This document shows, piece after piece, positions 1-8,846 of a stretch of 64,000 nt of DNA (the first letter of the stretch is position 1; every line of letters starts with the position of its first letter). Under the pieces are notes generated by a model, which saw nothing but the letters and a program-made list of their open reading frames with translations, had not been told where the DNA came from and made no database searches. The DNA lies in NCBI GenBank assembly GCA_003994795.1, contig AP018269.1:5917687-5981686 (forward strand). Direction: 5' to 3'. The position numbers and the translations under genes are program-made. Source of the stretch: Cylindrospermum sp. NIES-4074. Lineage in GTDB: Bacteria > Cyanobacteriota > Cyanobacteriia > Cyanobacteriales > Nostocaceae.

Positions 1-13
1 AGCAGGGGGGATA

Positions 14-118
14 ATTAATTACCAATTACCAATGACCAATGACCAATTACCCATTACCAATTACCCATTACCAATTACCCATTACCCATTACCAATTACC
101 AATTACCCATTACCAATA
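14..118. repeat. Heptanucleotide tandem array (STRR type)
   Basis: About fifteen head-to-tail heptamers of the forms CCAATTA, CCCATTA and CCAATGA fill this stretch and stop two bases before the stop codon of the minus-strand cysE. Short tandemly repeated repetitive heptamers are typical of heterocyst-forming cyanobacteria. The short ORFs that run through the array are artefacts of its 7-bp period. A related array lies at 18562-18661. Confidence 0.9.
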
Positions 119-119
119 C

Positions 120-842
120 CTAAATTCCTGCACCATCCAGAAACTCTGCAATCATGGAATCTGTATTGCTGGAATTATCAGCTTGTTCTTTGTCTACCTC
201 GGTTGTGGAGAAACTGGACGTAGTTCGCAGATGCTCAACTTGTTTCTCTAAAGTCTTGACTCGTTCAAATAAAGCGCCTATCACCTCAGCTTCCACGTCA
301 CGCACTTTATCATGAGCCAGAGCATCAGCGCTTACGTTGTTTTGACGAGTTATGCGCCCTGGAATACCAACGACGGTGGTGTTGCTGGGTACATCTCGCA
401 GTACAACTGAACCTGCGCCAATGCGGACGCGATCGCCTATTTGAATATTACCCAAAACCTTCGCACCTGCACCCACAACCACATGAGAGCCGATAGTTGG
501 ATGGCGCTTACCAGTTTCTTTTCCCGTACCGCCAAGGGTGACACCTTGATAAATTAGGGCATAATCGCCCACGATTGCCGTTTCACCAATCACTACACCC
601 ATACCGTGGTCAATAAATACACCCCGGCCAATTACTGCCCCTGGATGAATTTCAATTCCTGTGAAAAACCGACTCAGATGGGAAATGAACCGAGGTATAA
701 AGGGCAGCCCCAATTTATACAGCCAATGTGCCAAGCGATGGCACACTAAGGCTTGAAGTCCCGGATAACAGAACAAGATTTCCAGCCAATTACGGGCTGC
801 TGGGTCACGTTCATAAATGGTTCGCAAATCAGTTAGTAGCAT
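120..842 (-). CDS. cysE: Serine O-acetyltransferase (CysE)
   Basis: This enzyme transfers acetyl from acetyl-CoA to L-serine to give O-acetylserine, the first step of cysteine synthesis, in the cytoplasm. The 240-aa protein starts at an ATG. It has the short N-terminal helical region of the compact SAT form (residues 1-60), then a left-handed beta-helix of hexapeptide repeats (about 65-180) with [22 protein letters not shown]-type turns and the catalytic His-Asp region. A variable tail of about 55 residues follows, with a coiled-coil-like stretch ([14 protein letters not shown]). It is divergent from the Rrf2 regulator and cysK, so this is a compact cysteine-synthesis locus. Family assignment is secure. 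Confidence 0.95.
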   Translation of the reverse strand: MLLTDLRTIYERDPAARNWLEILFCYPGLQALVCHRLAHWLYKLGLPFIPRFISHLSRFFTGIEIHPGAVIGRGVFIDHGMGVVIGETAIVGDYALIYQGVTLGGTGKETGKRHPTIGSHVVVGAGAKVLGNIQIGDRVRIGAGSVVLRDVPSNTTVVGIPGRITRQNNVSADALAHDKVRDVEAEVIGALFERVKTLEKQVEHLRTTSSFSTTEVDKEQADNSSNTDSMIAEFLDGAGI

Positions 843-1067
843 ATTTATTTGAGATCACCGTTGTCAGGCGAAGCTAAGAAAAAGAAAATCAAGATAATTC
901 CCTCAAAATGATGAGGCCATTGGTGTGGATTATGTAAGATAATCTACGGTAAGCCGATGGGATTATAGCTATTTTATGACAATAAGTAGGATGCCATCAC
1001 ATCTGACACTTTGAGAAAATTAATTTCCCATAAGATACGATAAATCCCTCGACCCCACCGTAGTATA

Positions 1068-1535
1068 TTGAGTACAGACTTGAATAGCCAAAACTACGCT
1101 CTCCTGGATCTTTCTGCCAAAGTCGAATATGCCCTGCTGGCACTATTAGAACTAGCTAGCCACCACGGGAAAAAAGTCCCTCTGACTATGAGCGAGATGA
1201 CTGCAAAACAACCCATACCCGAACGCTATCTAGAACAAATTTTGACTAACCTCCGGCGTGCGGGTGTGGTGCAGAGTCAACGCGGTTCTAAAGGAGGTTT
1301 TGTTTTAGTTCGTGAACCTTGGCAAATTACCTTACTAGAGATTGTTACCTTAGTAGAAGGTGAGCGCCAAGAGAAAGATCCCTCTGAAGCTTCGACTCTG
1401 GAAAGGAGTCTGGTTCATGAAATTTGGGAACAAGCCAACGCCGCCTCAATTGAGGTTTTGCGTAGCTATACACTCCAAGACTTGTGCCAAGAAAGGGAAA
1501 CTCGCGCCCAGCAGAGTCCCATGTATTACATTTAG
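1068..1535 (+). CDS. Rrf2-family transcriptional regulator (CymR-like)
   Basis: A 155-aa winged-helix regulator of the Rrf2 family. Residues 15-95 carry the hallmark [16 protein letters not shown] helix, the [18 protein letters not shown] recognition segment and the SQRGSKGGF wing. The three clustered cysteines that bind the Fe-S cluster in IscR are absent; the only Cys lies near residue 139. This argues for a CymR-type cysteine regulator, which senses metabolism through CysK/O-acetylserine, rather than an iron-sulfur sensor. The position between divergent cysE and cysK supports that reading but does not prove it. The start is TTG at 1068; no clear operator was found in 843-1067. Confidence 0.88.
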   Translation: MSTDLNSQNYALLDLSAKVEYALLALLELASHHGKKVPLTMSEMTAKQPIPERYLEQILTNLRRAGVVQSQRGSKGGFVLVREPWQITLLEIVTLVEGERQEKDPSEASTLERSLVHEIWEQANAASIEVLRSYTLQDLCQERETRAQQSPMYYI

Positions 1536-1543
1536 TTAGTTAT

Positions 1544-1550
1544 GAAGGAG
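1544..1550 (+). promoter_or_regulatory. Shine-Dalgarno site deciding the cysK start
   Basis: GAAGGAG lies eight bases upstream of the GTG at 1559 and just after the stop of the Rrf2 gene. It selects the GTG start for cysK over an in-frame ATG at 1484 that lies inside the Rrf2 coding sequence. Confidence 0.7.
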
Positions 1551-1558
1551 TACCTATT

Positions 1559-2521
1559 GTGCGGATAGCGAACGATATCACAGAGTTAGTGGGCAGGACT
1601 CCTTTAGTGCGATTAAACAAGATTCCCCAAGCGTCGGGAGCAGTTGCTCAGATTGTGGTGAAGCTAGAAAGCATGAACCCAGCTGCTTCTGTGAAAGACC
1701 GGATTGGCGTCAGTATGGTGCAAACTGCGGAAGAAGCAGGTTTGATTCACCCCGGAAAAACCACTTTAGTAGAGCCAACCTCCGGAAATACGGGAATTGC
1801 CTTAGCAATGGTGGCAGCCGCTAAGGGCTACCATCTCATTCTAACGATGCCGGACACAATGAGCCAGGAAAGAAGGCTAATGTTGAAGGCTTATGGCGCT
1901 CAACTAGAGTTAACGCCAGGGGTTGAAGGGATGCGGGGGGCGATCGCACGAGCAGAGCAAATTGTTGCCCAAACCCCTAATGCCTATATGTTGCAGCAAT
2001 TCCGTAACCCTGCCAACCCCAAAGTTCACACTCTTACCACAGCGGAAGAGATTTGGCAAGATACTGATGGTAAAGTGGATATCCTCATAGCGGGAGTGGG
2101 GACAGGGGGGACAATAACCGGAGTTGCCGAAGTTATTAAACAGCGTAAACCAAGTTTTCAGGCGATCGCAGTTGAACCAACCAACAGCCCCGTATTAACA
2201 GGCGGAAAGCCAGGCCCACACAAGATCCAAGGAATCGGCCCCGGATTTGTCCCCGCAATTTACCGTGGGGATTTGGTTGACGAAGTGATTCAGGTGACAG
2301 ACGACCAATCGATCATCTACAGTCGCCGTTTAGCCAAAGAAGAAGGATTGCTATCAGGCATTTCTGCCGGTGCCGCTTTGTATGCTGCACTTCAAGTAGC
2401 CCAGCGCCCAGAAAATGCCGGCAAGTTGATAGTGATGATTCAGCCCAGCTTCGGTGAACGCTATCTCAGCACCTCCTTGTTTAAAGACCCAGAAGAAAAC
2501 GAGTGGTTAGCTAAAGTTTAA
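1559..2521 (+). CDS. cysK: Cysteine synthase A (O-acetylserine sulfhydrylase)
   Basis: This PLP enzyme converts O-acetylserine and sulfide to cysteine. From the GTG at 1559 the protein is 320 aa, the usual CysK length. It shows [14 protein letters not shown] at the N-terminus, the PLP lysine in [11 protein letters not shown] (about residue 44), the substrate loop [12 protein letters not shown], the phosphate-binding [10 protein letters not shown] and the C-terminal GISAGAAL motif. The gene sits 24 bp behind the Rrf2 regulator on the same strand, probably one transcript. An upstream in-frame ATG at 1484 would give 25 extra residues that do not look like CysK, so it was rejected. Confidence 0.96.
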   Translation: MRIANDITELVGRTPLVRLNKIPQASGAVAQIVVKLESMNPAASVKDRIGVSMVQTAEEAGLIHPGKTTLVEPTSGNTGIALAMVAAAKGYHLILTMPDTMSQERRLMLKAYGAQLELTPGVEGMRGAIARAEQIVAQTPNAYMLQQFRNPANPKVHTLTTAEEIWQDTDGKVDILIAGVGTGGTITGVAEVIKQRKPSFQAIAVEPTNSPVLTGGKPGPHKIQGIGPGFVPAIYRGDLVDEVIQVTDDQSIIYSRRLAKEEGLLSGISAGAALYAALQVAQRPENAGKLIVMIQPSFGERYLSTSLFKDPEENEWLAKV

Positions 2522-2541
2522 AAAAATCCCCTTTCCTTCTG

Positions 2542-2571
2542 GGGTGCGTTACGCCAACAGCTAACGCACCG
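2542..2571. repeat. GGTGCGTTA palindrome downstream of cysK
   Basis: GGTGCGTTA (2543-2551) pairs with TAACGCACC (2562-2570) across a 10-base loop. It could help end cysK transcription, but no T-run follows. The same GGTGCGTTACG word recurs near 59768, so it more likely belongs to a dispersed cyanobacterial palindrome family. Confidence 0.5.
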
Positions 2572-2601
2572 CAATAAATAAACATAAAAAACTACAAGCA
2601 A

Positions 2602-2705
2602 TTTATCATAGCCCCCTTTTTAAGGGGAGTTAATTTATCTTATCCCCCCTTTTTAAGCGCAGTTAATTTATCCTAGCCCCCCTTTTTAAGGGGGGTTGGG
2701 GGGAT
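2602..2705. repeat. Three tandem C-rich/G-rich hairpin units
   Basis: Three copies of a 34-36 bp unit, each with a CCCCCTTTTTAAGGGG-like palindrome followed by AGTTAATTTATC, stand in tandem in the cysK-protease intergenic region. The middle unit has lost its right arm (TTTTTAAGCGC). This looks like an amplifying dispersed palindrome rather than a gene terminator. Confidence 0.75.
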
Positions 2706-2873
2706 CTCATTTGTTTCAACCTCACGGGGAATTGCTATTAACAGAACTTACGCAAAATGACTTTGAAAACTTTGATTTCCCGCAGGAGCAATTCATGAAT
2801 TGCCCCTACATTTTGTATTTTATAGGTAAGTCTTAAAATTAATTGGGATTTAATAGTCATAATATAAATCAAT

Positions 2874-3172
2874 ACGGTTCAGTTAATGAGCCAAACTCAA
2901 TATCTATGTAGGAAACCTCCGGTTTTATGGGGGTTGAGGAATGAAACCCAACATTTCCGAAACTTTGTTGGGTTTCACTTCGTTCTACCCAACCTACAAT
3001 TTGCTTCAATTTGCAGATTTAAACGGTTCAGTTAATGAGCCAAACTCAATATCTATGTAGGAAACCTCCGGTTTTATGGGGGTTGAGGAACGAAACCCAA
3101 CATTTCCGAAACTTTGTTGGGTTTCACTTCGTTCTACCCAACCTACAATTTGCTTCAATTTGCAGATTTAAA
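2874..3172. repeat. 149-bp perfect-unit tandem duplication
   Basis: Copy 1 (2874-3022) and copy 2 (3023-3172) start with ACGGTTCAGTTAATGAGCC and differ at one base that I can see (T to C near 2942/3091). Each unit holds an inverted pair, AACCCAACATTTC against GTTGGGTTTCACTTCG. Copy 2 runs into the 3' end of the protease gene and contains its stop codon (3168-3170). Confidence 0.9.
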
Positions 3173-4223
3173 ATGCACTCAGGATATTTTTAATGTCTGT
3201 AGGCAAATCATCTAAAATACTACTAACTAAAATGCCTTCATTTCTATAGTATTTGCGTTGTGTAGTTGGTTCAGCTATGTCTCCCCCTGCATGGTGGAGG
3301 GCGACAACTTCCCAGCCGTCATTGAGGACAGGTGAACCAGAGGAACCCCCTAAAGTAGAGGTGACATACTGCACTACATTTCCGCCAACATATTGCACAA
3401 AGTTGTTTTGAAATGAAATCTGTTTAGGTTGTCCACCTGGATGTTGAATAATATTTACTCGCGCATCTTTCTTAATATTTCTGGGTTGCAAATTCAGCCA
3501 TCCCCATTCTTTACCTGCTTCTGCTTCTAGCTGAATGACTGCATAATCTAATTCTTCATTAGCATGAAAAATTCCGTTTACATTAGCTCGATATTCACGG
3601 GGTTGTTGAGCTTCACCTTGAAAGTTTTCCTGATAGTTGAAACGGAATAATGCACCCTTGAGTAAATCTGCGCTGGGTATAACGTGGTGATTAGTCAAAA
3701 TTAAGTCAGGGGCTATTAAAAAACCAGTTCCAGCCCAGGATTCTGAACTATCCACTACTTTGATATATGCGACTGAGCGAGCTACTTTTAGTCCTTGTTC
3801 TAAAAAGGCAATGGGACGCAGTGTATTTTCACCAATAATCTTCTCAAAAATGTTTGTTGGTGTCTCTACCCCTTGCCACTTATCCACCGTAGGCAAAGAT
3901 ACAATAGGTGTCATGAGATTATATTCGGTCAAAATCCTATCTAGAAATACTTCTTGTTGTTTTCCTACACCTACTCTTTTGATAGAATTTAAGAATTGAC
4001 CAAGGGCTTGCCGTTCGTAAGTTAAGTAACCGTAATTTTCGAGATAGCTAATAATTGAGCTATTGGCGATGAATGGAGAGCCTGAAACGTTTATTTGTGG
4101 TATTAATTTCTTTAAACCGGCATATTCGAGCATTTCCCGCCGGGATTCTTGTGTCGCTAGTTCGGGTAAGTCTTTCAGTAAATCAATCAAGCCTTGGCGG
4201 TCTTCAGTACTTAAGTTAACCAT
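3168..4223 (-). CDS. Trypsin-like serine protease with N-terminal effector-associated-type domain
   Basis: A 351-aa protein without signal peptide. Residues 1-85 form a small alpha-helical domain (LSTEDRQGLIDLLKDLPEL...) of the kind called effector-associated domains (EADs) in cyanobacterial and other multicellular-bacterial conflict systems. A linker (about 110-150) follows, then a V8/trypsin-like peptidase with GTGFLIAPDLILTNHHVI (His180), ELDYAVIQL (Asp226) and GGSSGSPVL (Ser297), a complete triad. EAD-coupled proteases are thought to be recruited to EAD-bearing sensor partners; no partner is encoded nearby. The exact EAD subtype is uncertain. The stop codon is contributed by the adjacent 149-bp repeat. 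Confidence 0.85.
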   Translation of the reverse strand: MVNLSTEDRQGLIDLLKDLPELATQESRREMLEYAGLKKLIPQINVSGSPFIANSSIISYLENYGYLTYERQALGQFLNSIKRVGVGKQQEVFLDRILTEYNLMTPIVSLPTVDKWQGVETPTNIFEKIIGENTLRPIAFLEQGLKVARSVAYIKVVDSSESWAGTGFLIAPDLILTNHHVIPSADLLKGALFRFNYQENFQGEAQQPREYRANVNGIFHANEELDYAVIQLEAEAGKEWGWLNLQPRNIKKDARVNIIQHPGGQPKQISFQNNFVQYVGGNVVQYVTSTLGGSSGSPVLNDGWEVVALHHAGGDIAEPTTQRKYYRNEGILVSSILDDLPTDIKNILSAF

Positions 4224-4400
4224 TGTGGCGGTTTAGAAATATGTGCTTTCAGTGTATCCAATTGAACTTTATAATGGCAACTGATTACCCTAAAATGCCG
4301 GAAGACTGGAAGATTAGATAAAAATCTTGTGGGCCGGACAGCCCGCCCTAAAGCAAGTAAGTTAAATACTCTACAGCTTAGGCTGAGGGGCAATTATAAT

Positions 4401-5087
4401 TCAAATATCGCTATTATTATCTTTCACCAAAACCATCAAACAAATCGAACTAGCAACTAATTTTATAGGGCTTAAAGCTTCACTTTTCCAAACTATAAAA
4501 GCGCCTAATCCTATTAGCACAAAAGGTACAATTTGATTAACATAGTTAGTTAAAATATTAGCTATTACTTCCTGGTTACTTAATTGATAAGCTGCATAAC
4601 ACCAAATTGCCAATAATAGAAAAAACACGATAATAATTATTAACACACTTTCTAAATCACTGCTAGCAAATAATGGCACATAAATACTAATATTATCGCT
4701 ACCATTGGCTACAGTGACAGCTGCCACACTATAAGTTTGAGGAGTAAGAAAACTAGCAATTATAGATGCTTCAGATAGTTCTGTTTCCACAGCAACTTCC
4801 GCAGATGATTCTACTTCCTGATTCACTAAGCTGCTAATACCTATCGCCATAGGGAGTAACCCTAATAAGCCAATTAATTGTGGCGGTAGGATTAAACCCC
4901 CAAAAAAACCTGGTAAACTGAGTATTACCAAAACGGTGAAGCCTAAATATTGACCAGTAACTATATGCCAAGGGCGAAAGTTAGTATTTACCTGAGAGAA
5001 AAACAGCAACAGAATCGCAATATCATCTATATTGGTGGCACTGAATGCAATTAAACCTGTGCTAATTGCAGTAATAAAATCATTCAT
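4401..5087 (-). CDS. CadD-family cadmium resistance/small-cation transporter
   Basis: A 228-aa membrane protein of the Cad (CadD) family with about six hydrophobic helices. The conserved start FSATNIDDIAILLLFF carries the acidic pair of the family, and a second conserved block reads VTVANGSDNISIYVPLF. CadD proteins were described in staphylococci as cadmium resistance transporters; the substrate in cyanobacteria is not established. It is divergent from a paralogue only 48 bp away (5136-5798). The central loop (about residues 88-110) is acidic and differs between the two copies. Confidence 0.88.
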   Translation of the reverse strand: MNDFITAISTGLIAFSATNIDDIAILLLFFSQVNTNFRPWHIVTGQYLGFTVLVILSLPGFFGGLILPPQLIGLLGLLPMAIGISSLVNQEVESSAEVAVETELSEASIIASFLTPQTYSVAAVTVANGSDNISIYVPLFASSDLESVLIIIIVFFLLLAIWCYAAYQLSNQEVIANILTNYVNQIVPFVLIGLGAFIVWKSEALSPIKLVASSICLMVLVKDNNSDI

Positions 5088-5135
5088 TTAAATAAATTTG
5101 GTATATGAATAAATCCTATTTTCTAAAAATCTAAC

Positions 5136-5798
5136 ATGAATCATCTGATAACAACTTTCATAGAAGGGATAATCGCTTTCGCCGCTACGAATATCGATGA
5201 CATAATTATCTTGCTACTATTTTTCTCACAAATAGACGCTAATTTTCGGCGGCGGCATATCTTGATTGGTCAGTATCTGGGTTTTTCAGTGATTATTATC
5301 GCTAGTTTACCAGGATTTTTTGGAGGTTTAGTTATACAGCGAGAATTGATTGGATTACTAGGACTACTACCAATAGCCATTGGTATCAAACAATTACTAC
5401 ATCAAGAATCAGAGAATATGGAAGTTCAGACTGTAACCACAGATTTCAAACAGTCCTTACACCCTAATCCCATATTCTCTTTTATTTTAAGTGTTCTGCA
5501 TCCCCAAACTTATAAAGTGGCAGCTGTAACCCTTGCTAACGGTGGTGACAACATCAGTATATATATTCCCTTATTCGCTGGTCATAACCTCGCCAGTTTA
5601 GGAGTGATTTTGTGTGTATTTTTTCTTATGGTAGGGCTATGGTGCTATATTGCTTATCTATTAACCCGTCAACCTAACATTGCTAATGTTTTAAGTCGTT
5701 ATGGTAAGGCTGTTGTTCCTTTTGTGTTGATTGGCTTGGGTTTATTTATCATGTATGAAAGAGGTACTTTTAACTTATTGCCTTGGGTAAAATTTTAG
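5136..5798 (+). CDS. CadD-family cadmium resistance/small-cation transporter (paralogue)
   Basis: A 220-aa paralogue of the divergent gene at 4401-5087, sharing the FAATNIDDIIILLLFFSQ and VTLANGGDNISIYIPLFAG blocks and the same hydrophobic profile. The two ATG codons are separated by 48 bp, so both promoters would have to overlap in this AT-rich gap or lie within the opposite gene. The cation specificity cannot be read from the sequence. Confidence 0.88.
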   Translation: MNHLITTFIEGIIAFAATNIDDIIILLLFFSQIDANFRRRHILIGQYLGFSVIIIASLPGFFGGLVIQRELIGLLGLLPIAIGIKQLLHQESENMEVQTVTTDFKQSLHPNPIFSFILSVLHPQTYKVAAVTLANGGDNISIYIPLFAGHNLASLGVILCVFFLMVGLWCYIAYLLTRQPNIANVLSRYGKAVVPFVLIGLGLFIMYERGTFNLLPWVKF

Positions 5799-5876
5799 AT
5801 TTTTTTTATTTTAAAACGGATTTAAATGCAGAGAAGCCCGATTTTTGTGTCTACTGGATATTAACTAATCATCAGA

Positions 5877-6674
5877 TTATGCTTGAGAAACTAACTTCCA
5901 ACTCACCATCATTAAGATGGCATAAATAATAAACCGCAGTGGGCGTTGAGGCGCTATCTGGCAGATTTTAGCACCTAATAAAACCCCTGGAACGGAACCT
6001 AGCCAAATTGGTAATACTAGACTCCAATCAACCGTTCCTAATGTGAGATGCCCGAAGGAAGTAAACAGCAATAAAATCGCTGCGTGTGAAATATCTGTAC
6101 CCACTAACTTACGCGCATCAAGGCGGAAGAGGGCAATCAGCACTAGGGCAAACATGGAACCTGAAGATACGCTAGTTAGACCAACAAAAGAACCTAAAAC
6201 TGCGCCTAAGGTCATTGTAAAAAACCGTCCCCAGTTGGTTTTTATGTCTAACTTTGGTAGTTCAGGCAAATTGAACTTGGGGAAAAAAGTCATCAGCAAC
6301 AATTGTATTAGTGCCAACAAAGTCACTAACAAAATCATTACTCCCAGTAACCGCAGCAAGATATTATCTAGGTTATGTTCTCCAGTGCGCCTGATAAGGT
6401 GTAAAATTCCTACACCGCACAGTGAACCAGGAACGCTCCCAAATGCTAGCCATTTGACGACTTCCACATCAAGGGTTTTCTGTTGCCAGTGTTTGGCACT
6501 ACCAACTACCTTCATCAAGGTGGCAGCTACAACATCAGAACTCACAGCGATGGAAGGTGGAACTTGAAAAACAAAAATCAACATTGGGGTAATCAGAGAT
6601 GCGCCGCCAATTCCCGTTAAACCAACGATGATGCCAACAAAGAAGCTGAAGAACGGTAGTAATAAGTAGTGCAT
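5877..6674 (-). CDS. TauE/SafE-family sulfite/sulfonate exporter
   Basis: A polytopic membrane protein of the TauE/SafE family, with the duplicated signature GLTGIGGASLITPML near the N-terminus and GSFVGLTSVSSGSMFALVLIALF in the second half. It has about eight hydrophobic helices and is 265 aa from the ATG at 6674; a TTG at 6701 would add nine residues. The family moves small organosulfur or sulfite anions, but the substrate is not defined here. It is convergent with the CadD gene at 5136-5798. Confidence 0.88.
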   Translation of the reverse strand: MHYLLLPFFSFFVGIIVGLTGIGGASLITPMLIFVFQVPPSIAVSSDVVAATLMKVVGSAKHWQQKTLDVEVVKWLAFGSVPGSLCGVGILHLIRRTGEHNLDNILLRLLGVMILLVTLLALIQLLLMTFFPKFNLPELPKLDIKTNWGRFFTMTLGAVLGSFVGLTSVSSGSMFALVLIALFRLDARKLVGTDISHAAILLLFTSFGHLTLGTVDWSLVLPIWLGSVPGVLLGAKICQIAPQRPLRFIIYAILMMVSWKLVSQA

Positions 6675-7293
6675 ACTCCTATCCAGAAATGGGGTTCTCA
6701 ATTGTGTTCATGTAGACAAAGTTCAACCTTAGATATAGCTTCTAGTGGCAAGTCATATTGCTTATTTTGCCGCTTGAGGTTAAAAGCCGGTAAGAACATC
6801 GACTTACCGTATTTTACTCATAAAGAGGAGATAAAGTCTAGTGAGTAAGTGTTCTATGTCACCTAATTGTGGGGATACGGGTGGCACAAGTGCCAAAAAG
6901 CACGCTCGCTAATTTGGCTAGAAAAATAATCAATTCTTCTCAGGTATGAGGATTTTAAACAAAATCAAGAATTACAAGACAACTGGTATAAAGTAAATAT
7001 GTTATTACTAGTACATACTGCTTTTCTAGTAGTTCTAGTTGCACGACTAATACAGCAACTTTGGCATCTATCTAAAGAATGATTACACTATAAACTACTG
7101 GATTTAAAAGTATTTAATTTAGCTCTAACCAGAGTGAATAAGTTAAATTCCGCATAAGTATTCAACAAGATACTATTGGGTAAGATACACTTATTCGCAC
7201 AGTATCTAGTTTCCCAAAGTTCAAGTTTATGAGATGTACTTATAGCTGAGTAAATTCTGCAATTAGATATAGGAATACTTGAAGACTAACGAG
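6675..7293. other. Intergenic region, mostly featureless
   Basis: About 620 bp between the TauE gene and the PAP2 gene. Apart from the possible small ORF at 6999-7082 I see no gene, RNA or repeat that I can support. Both flanking genes point outward from it, so it must hold two promoters. Confidence 0.5.
6999..7082 (+). CDS. Possible 27-aa single-span membrane miniprotein
   Basis: The ATG at 6999 opens a 27-codon frame: a hydrophobic helix (LLLVHTAFLVVLVARLI) followed by the polar end QQLWHLSKE. The same frame stays open upstream to 6930 and reads plausibly (EDFKQNQELQDNWYKVN) but has no start codon there, so this may equally be the 3' remnant of a larger gene. I do not recognise it. Confidence 0.25.
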   Translation: MLLLVHTAFLVVLVARLIQQLWHLSKE

Positions 7294-8049
7294 ATGAAAA
7301 AAGTCAATCAGGAATACAAGTCGCCGCTCAATTTTATCAAAAATCTGCTAGCTGCTCATTGGCGTTCTCTGTTACTTCTATTTATAGGAGTTTATTTACC
7401 TTTGCAGATTTTTCAAATCCTGACTGTGAAGGTGTGGCAAAATCAAGGTGGCTTCCCGTGGGATGCACCAATTCTGCTAGCGGTTCACTCTACAGCACAG
7501 CCAAAGCTGGATATTGTGGCGGTAATGCTGACTAGGCTTGGGTCTTTTTGGACTGCATTGCCTCTTTTGAGTGCGATCGCCTTTTTATTATGGCGCAAAC
7601 GCAAATGGCGATCGCTAGCTTACTTACTCACCACCGCCTTGGGAAACGTCGTCATTAACCGCACAGCCAAGGAATTAATACATCGAGTGCGTCCCCACCT
7701 GTGGGAATCTAAGTCTCCTGAATTTGATTATGCATTTCCCAGTGGTCATGCCATGACGAGTATGACCCTAGCTATAATTTTACTAGTTTTGACCTGGCGT
7801 CGTCCCTGGCGTTGGCTGGTTCTTTTATTCGGTAGCCTTTTCGTCTTGGCTGTTGCTTGGACACGCTTATATTTGGGGGTTCACTTTCCTAGTGACATTC
7901 TTGCAGGTTGGATGGTTGCATTAGCTTGGGCTATTGGGGTCAGTCTAATTATTAAACCTAATTTGACTACAGTAACTTCCATAAATAGCACCCCACCAGA
8001 AGAAACTTCTTTACTACCTGAAGAAGTAGAGATAGCAAATAAAGTTTAA
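7294..8049 (+). CDS. PAP2-family membrane phosphatase
   Basis: A 251-aa membrane phosphatase of the PAP2 (phosphatidic acid phosphatase type 2) superfamily. All three motifs are present: KELIHRVRP (KX6RP), PSGH, and TRLYLGVHFPSD (SRX5HX3D with Thr for Ser). About five to six helices put the active site at the outer face. The likely substrate is phosphatidate or undecaprenyl pyrophosphate, which the sequence cannot separate. The ATG at 7294 is preferred over a TTG at 7279. The last 30 residues are a polar, proline- and glutamate-rich tail. Confidence 0.9.
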   Translation: MKKVNQEYKSPLNFIKNLLAAHWRSLLLLFIGVYLPLQIFQILTVKVWQNQGGFPWDAPILLAVHSTAQPKLDIVAVMLTRLGSFWTALPLLSAIAFLLWRKRKWRSLAYLLTTALGNVVINRTAKELIHRVRPHLWESKSPEFDYAFPSGHAMTSMTLAIILLVLTWRRPWRWLVLLFGSLFVLAVAWTRLYLGVHFPSDILAGWMVALAWAIGVSLIIKPNLTTVTSINSTPPEETSLLPEEVEIANKV

Positions 8050-8192
8050 AGGTTGATACCATTAAAATTCAATATAGGAATTAATAACCAGGACAATTTA
8101 GCCCTGGCTTTTTGTAAGCATTCAGCACTTCAGCGGTCAGCCATCAGCTAAAAACAGGGTTTAAACTGATGTCATAATTTATAGCTGATAGT

Positions 8193-8846
8193 TCAAATCT
8201 TCTTGGTGGGTGCATTGGCTATATGTACATCCACAATTTCTTGCGACACATTAGGAATAAACCAGTTAATTTCACCAGGTTTGAGAATAGTTGTACCAGC
8301 CTGATTAAATTCAATTGCTCCCGTATCTGGATTTGCCTTCAAGGCTAAATTAGTTCCATTAGGAACCTTAATGACAACCCCACCAATCAATTCTGAACTT
8401 TGTGCATCTGGGGTTAAAGCAATGGCTTGGACATCACTCGGTAGATAGACGCCTTTGCAATTCCATCTATCTTTAGTTGTCTGACCATTACCCAAAAAAT
8501 ATAGCGCAGCACCATCTGAGTATTCATCATCATCCAGGTCTGGCTCTGGCCCATAGATAGCTATAGTTTTACCTGTCTGATTACTACACTGTCCCCAATC
8601 TATTCCTGACTCAAAGGCATATTTCTGAAGCTTCAATTCATTAATTTTCTGATCAAGTTGCTCAGGAGTATCACCCTCTAATTGAGTCTGTGTGGTTTTT
8701 GCAGTTTGCAACTGACTCAGTTGTTGAGTTAGTCTTATGTAATCAGGATTTTTGGTAAATTTTGGCCGGTCTGCTAATGAAGGTTGAGCAAATACTAGAC
8801 TTACCAGCAATACTGCCACCATCAAAAAGTATTTTAAGTTTTTCAT
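8193..8846 (-). CDS. Secreted protein of unknown function
   Basis: A 217-aa protein with a clear signal peptide (MKNLKYFLMVAVLLVSLVFA, cleavage near ALA/DRP). Residues 30-80 are Gln/Leu-rich and probably coiled (LTQQLSQLQTAKTTQTQ). The remainder is a beta-rich domain with an acidic patch DLDDDEYSDG, which could bind a cation. It has two cysteines (SNQTGK region and NCKG). I do not recognise the family. It is convergent with the PAP2 gene; 8050-8192 holds nothing notable. Confidence 0.75.
   Translation of the reverse strand: MKNLKYFLMVAVLLVSLVFAQPSLADRPKFTKNPDYIRLTQQLSQLQTAKTTQTQLEGDTPEQLDQKINELKLQKYAFESGIDWGQCSNQTGKTIAIYGPEPDLDDDEYSDGAALYFLGNGQTTKDRWNCKGVYLPSDVQAIALTPDAQSSELIGGVVIKVPNGTNLALKANPDTGAIEFNQAGTTILKPGEINWFIPNVSQEIVDVHIANAPTKKI

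Noticed and set aside
32-251. Two plus-strand ORFs (63 and 70 aa)
   Set aside because: They read the 7-bp heptamer array and the antisense of cysE; the peptide is periodic.
1484-1558. Upstream start for cysK
   Set aside because: Lies inside the Rrf2 gene; the GTG at 1559 has a strong ribosome site and matches the usual CysK start.
4211-4393. 60-aa minus ORF
   Set aside because: Arginine- and serine-rich with no initiation signal, overlapping the protease start and a palindrome; not coding-like.
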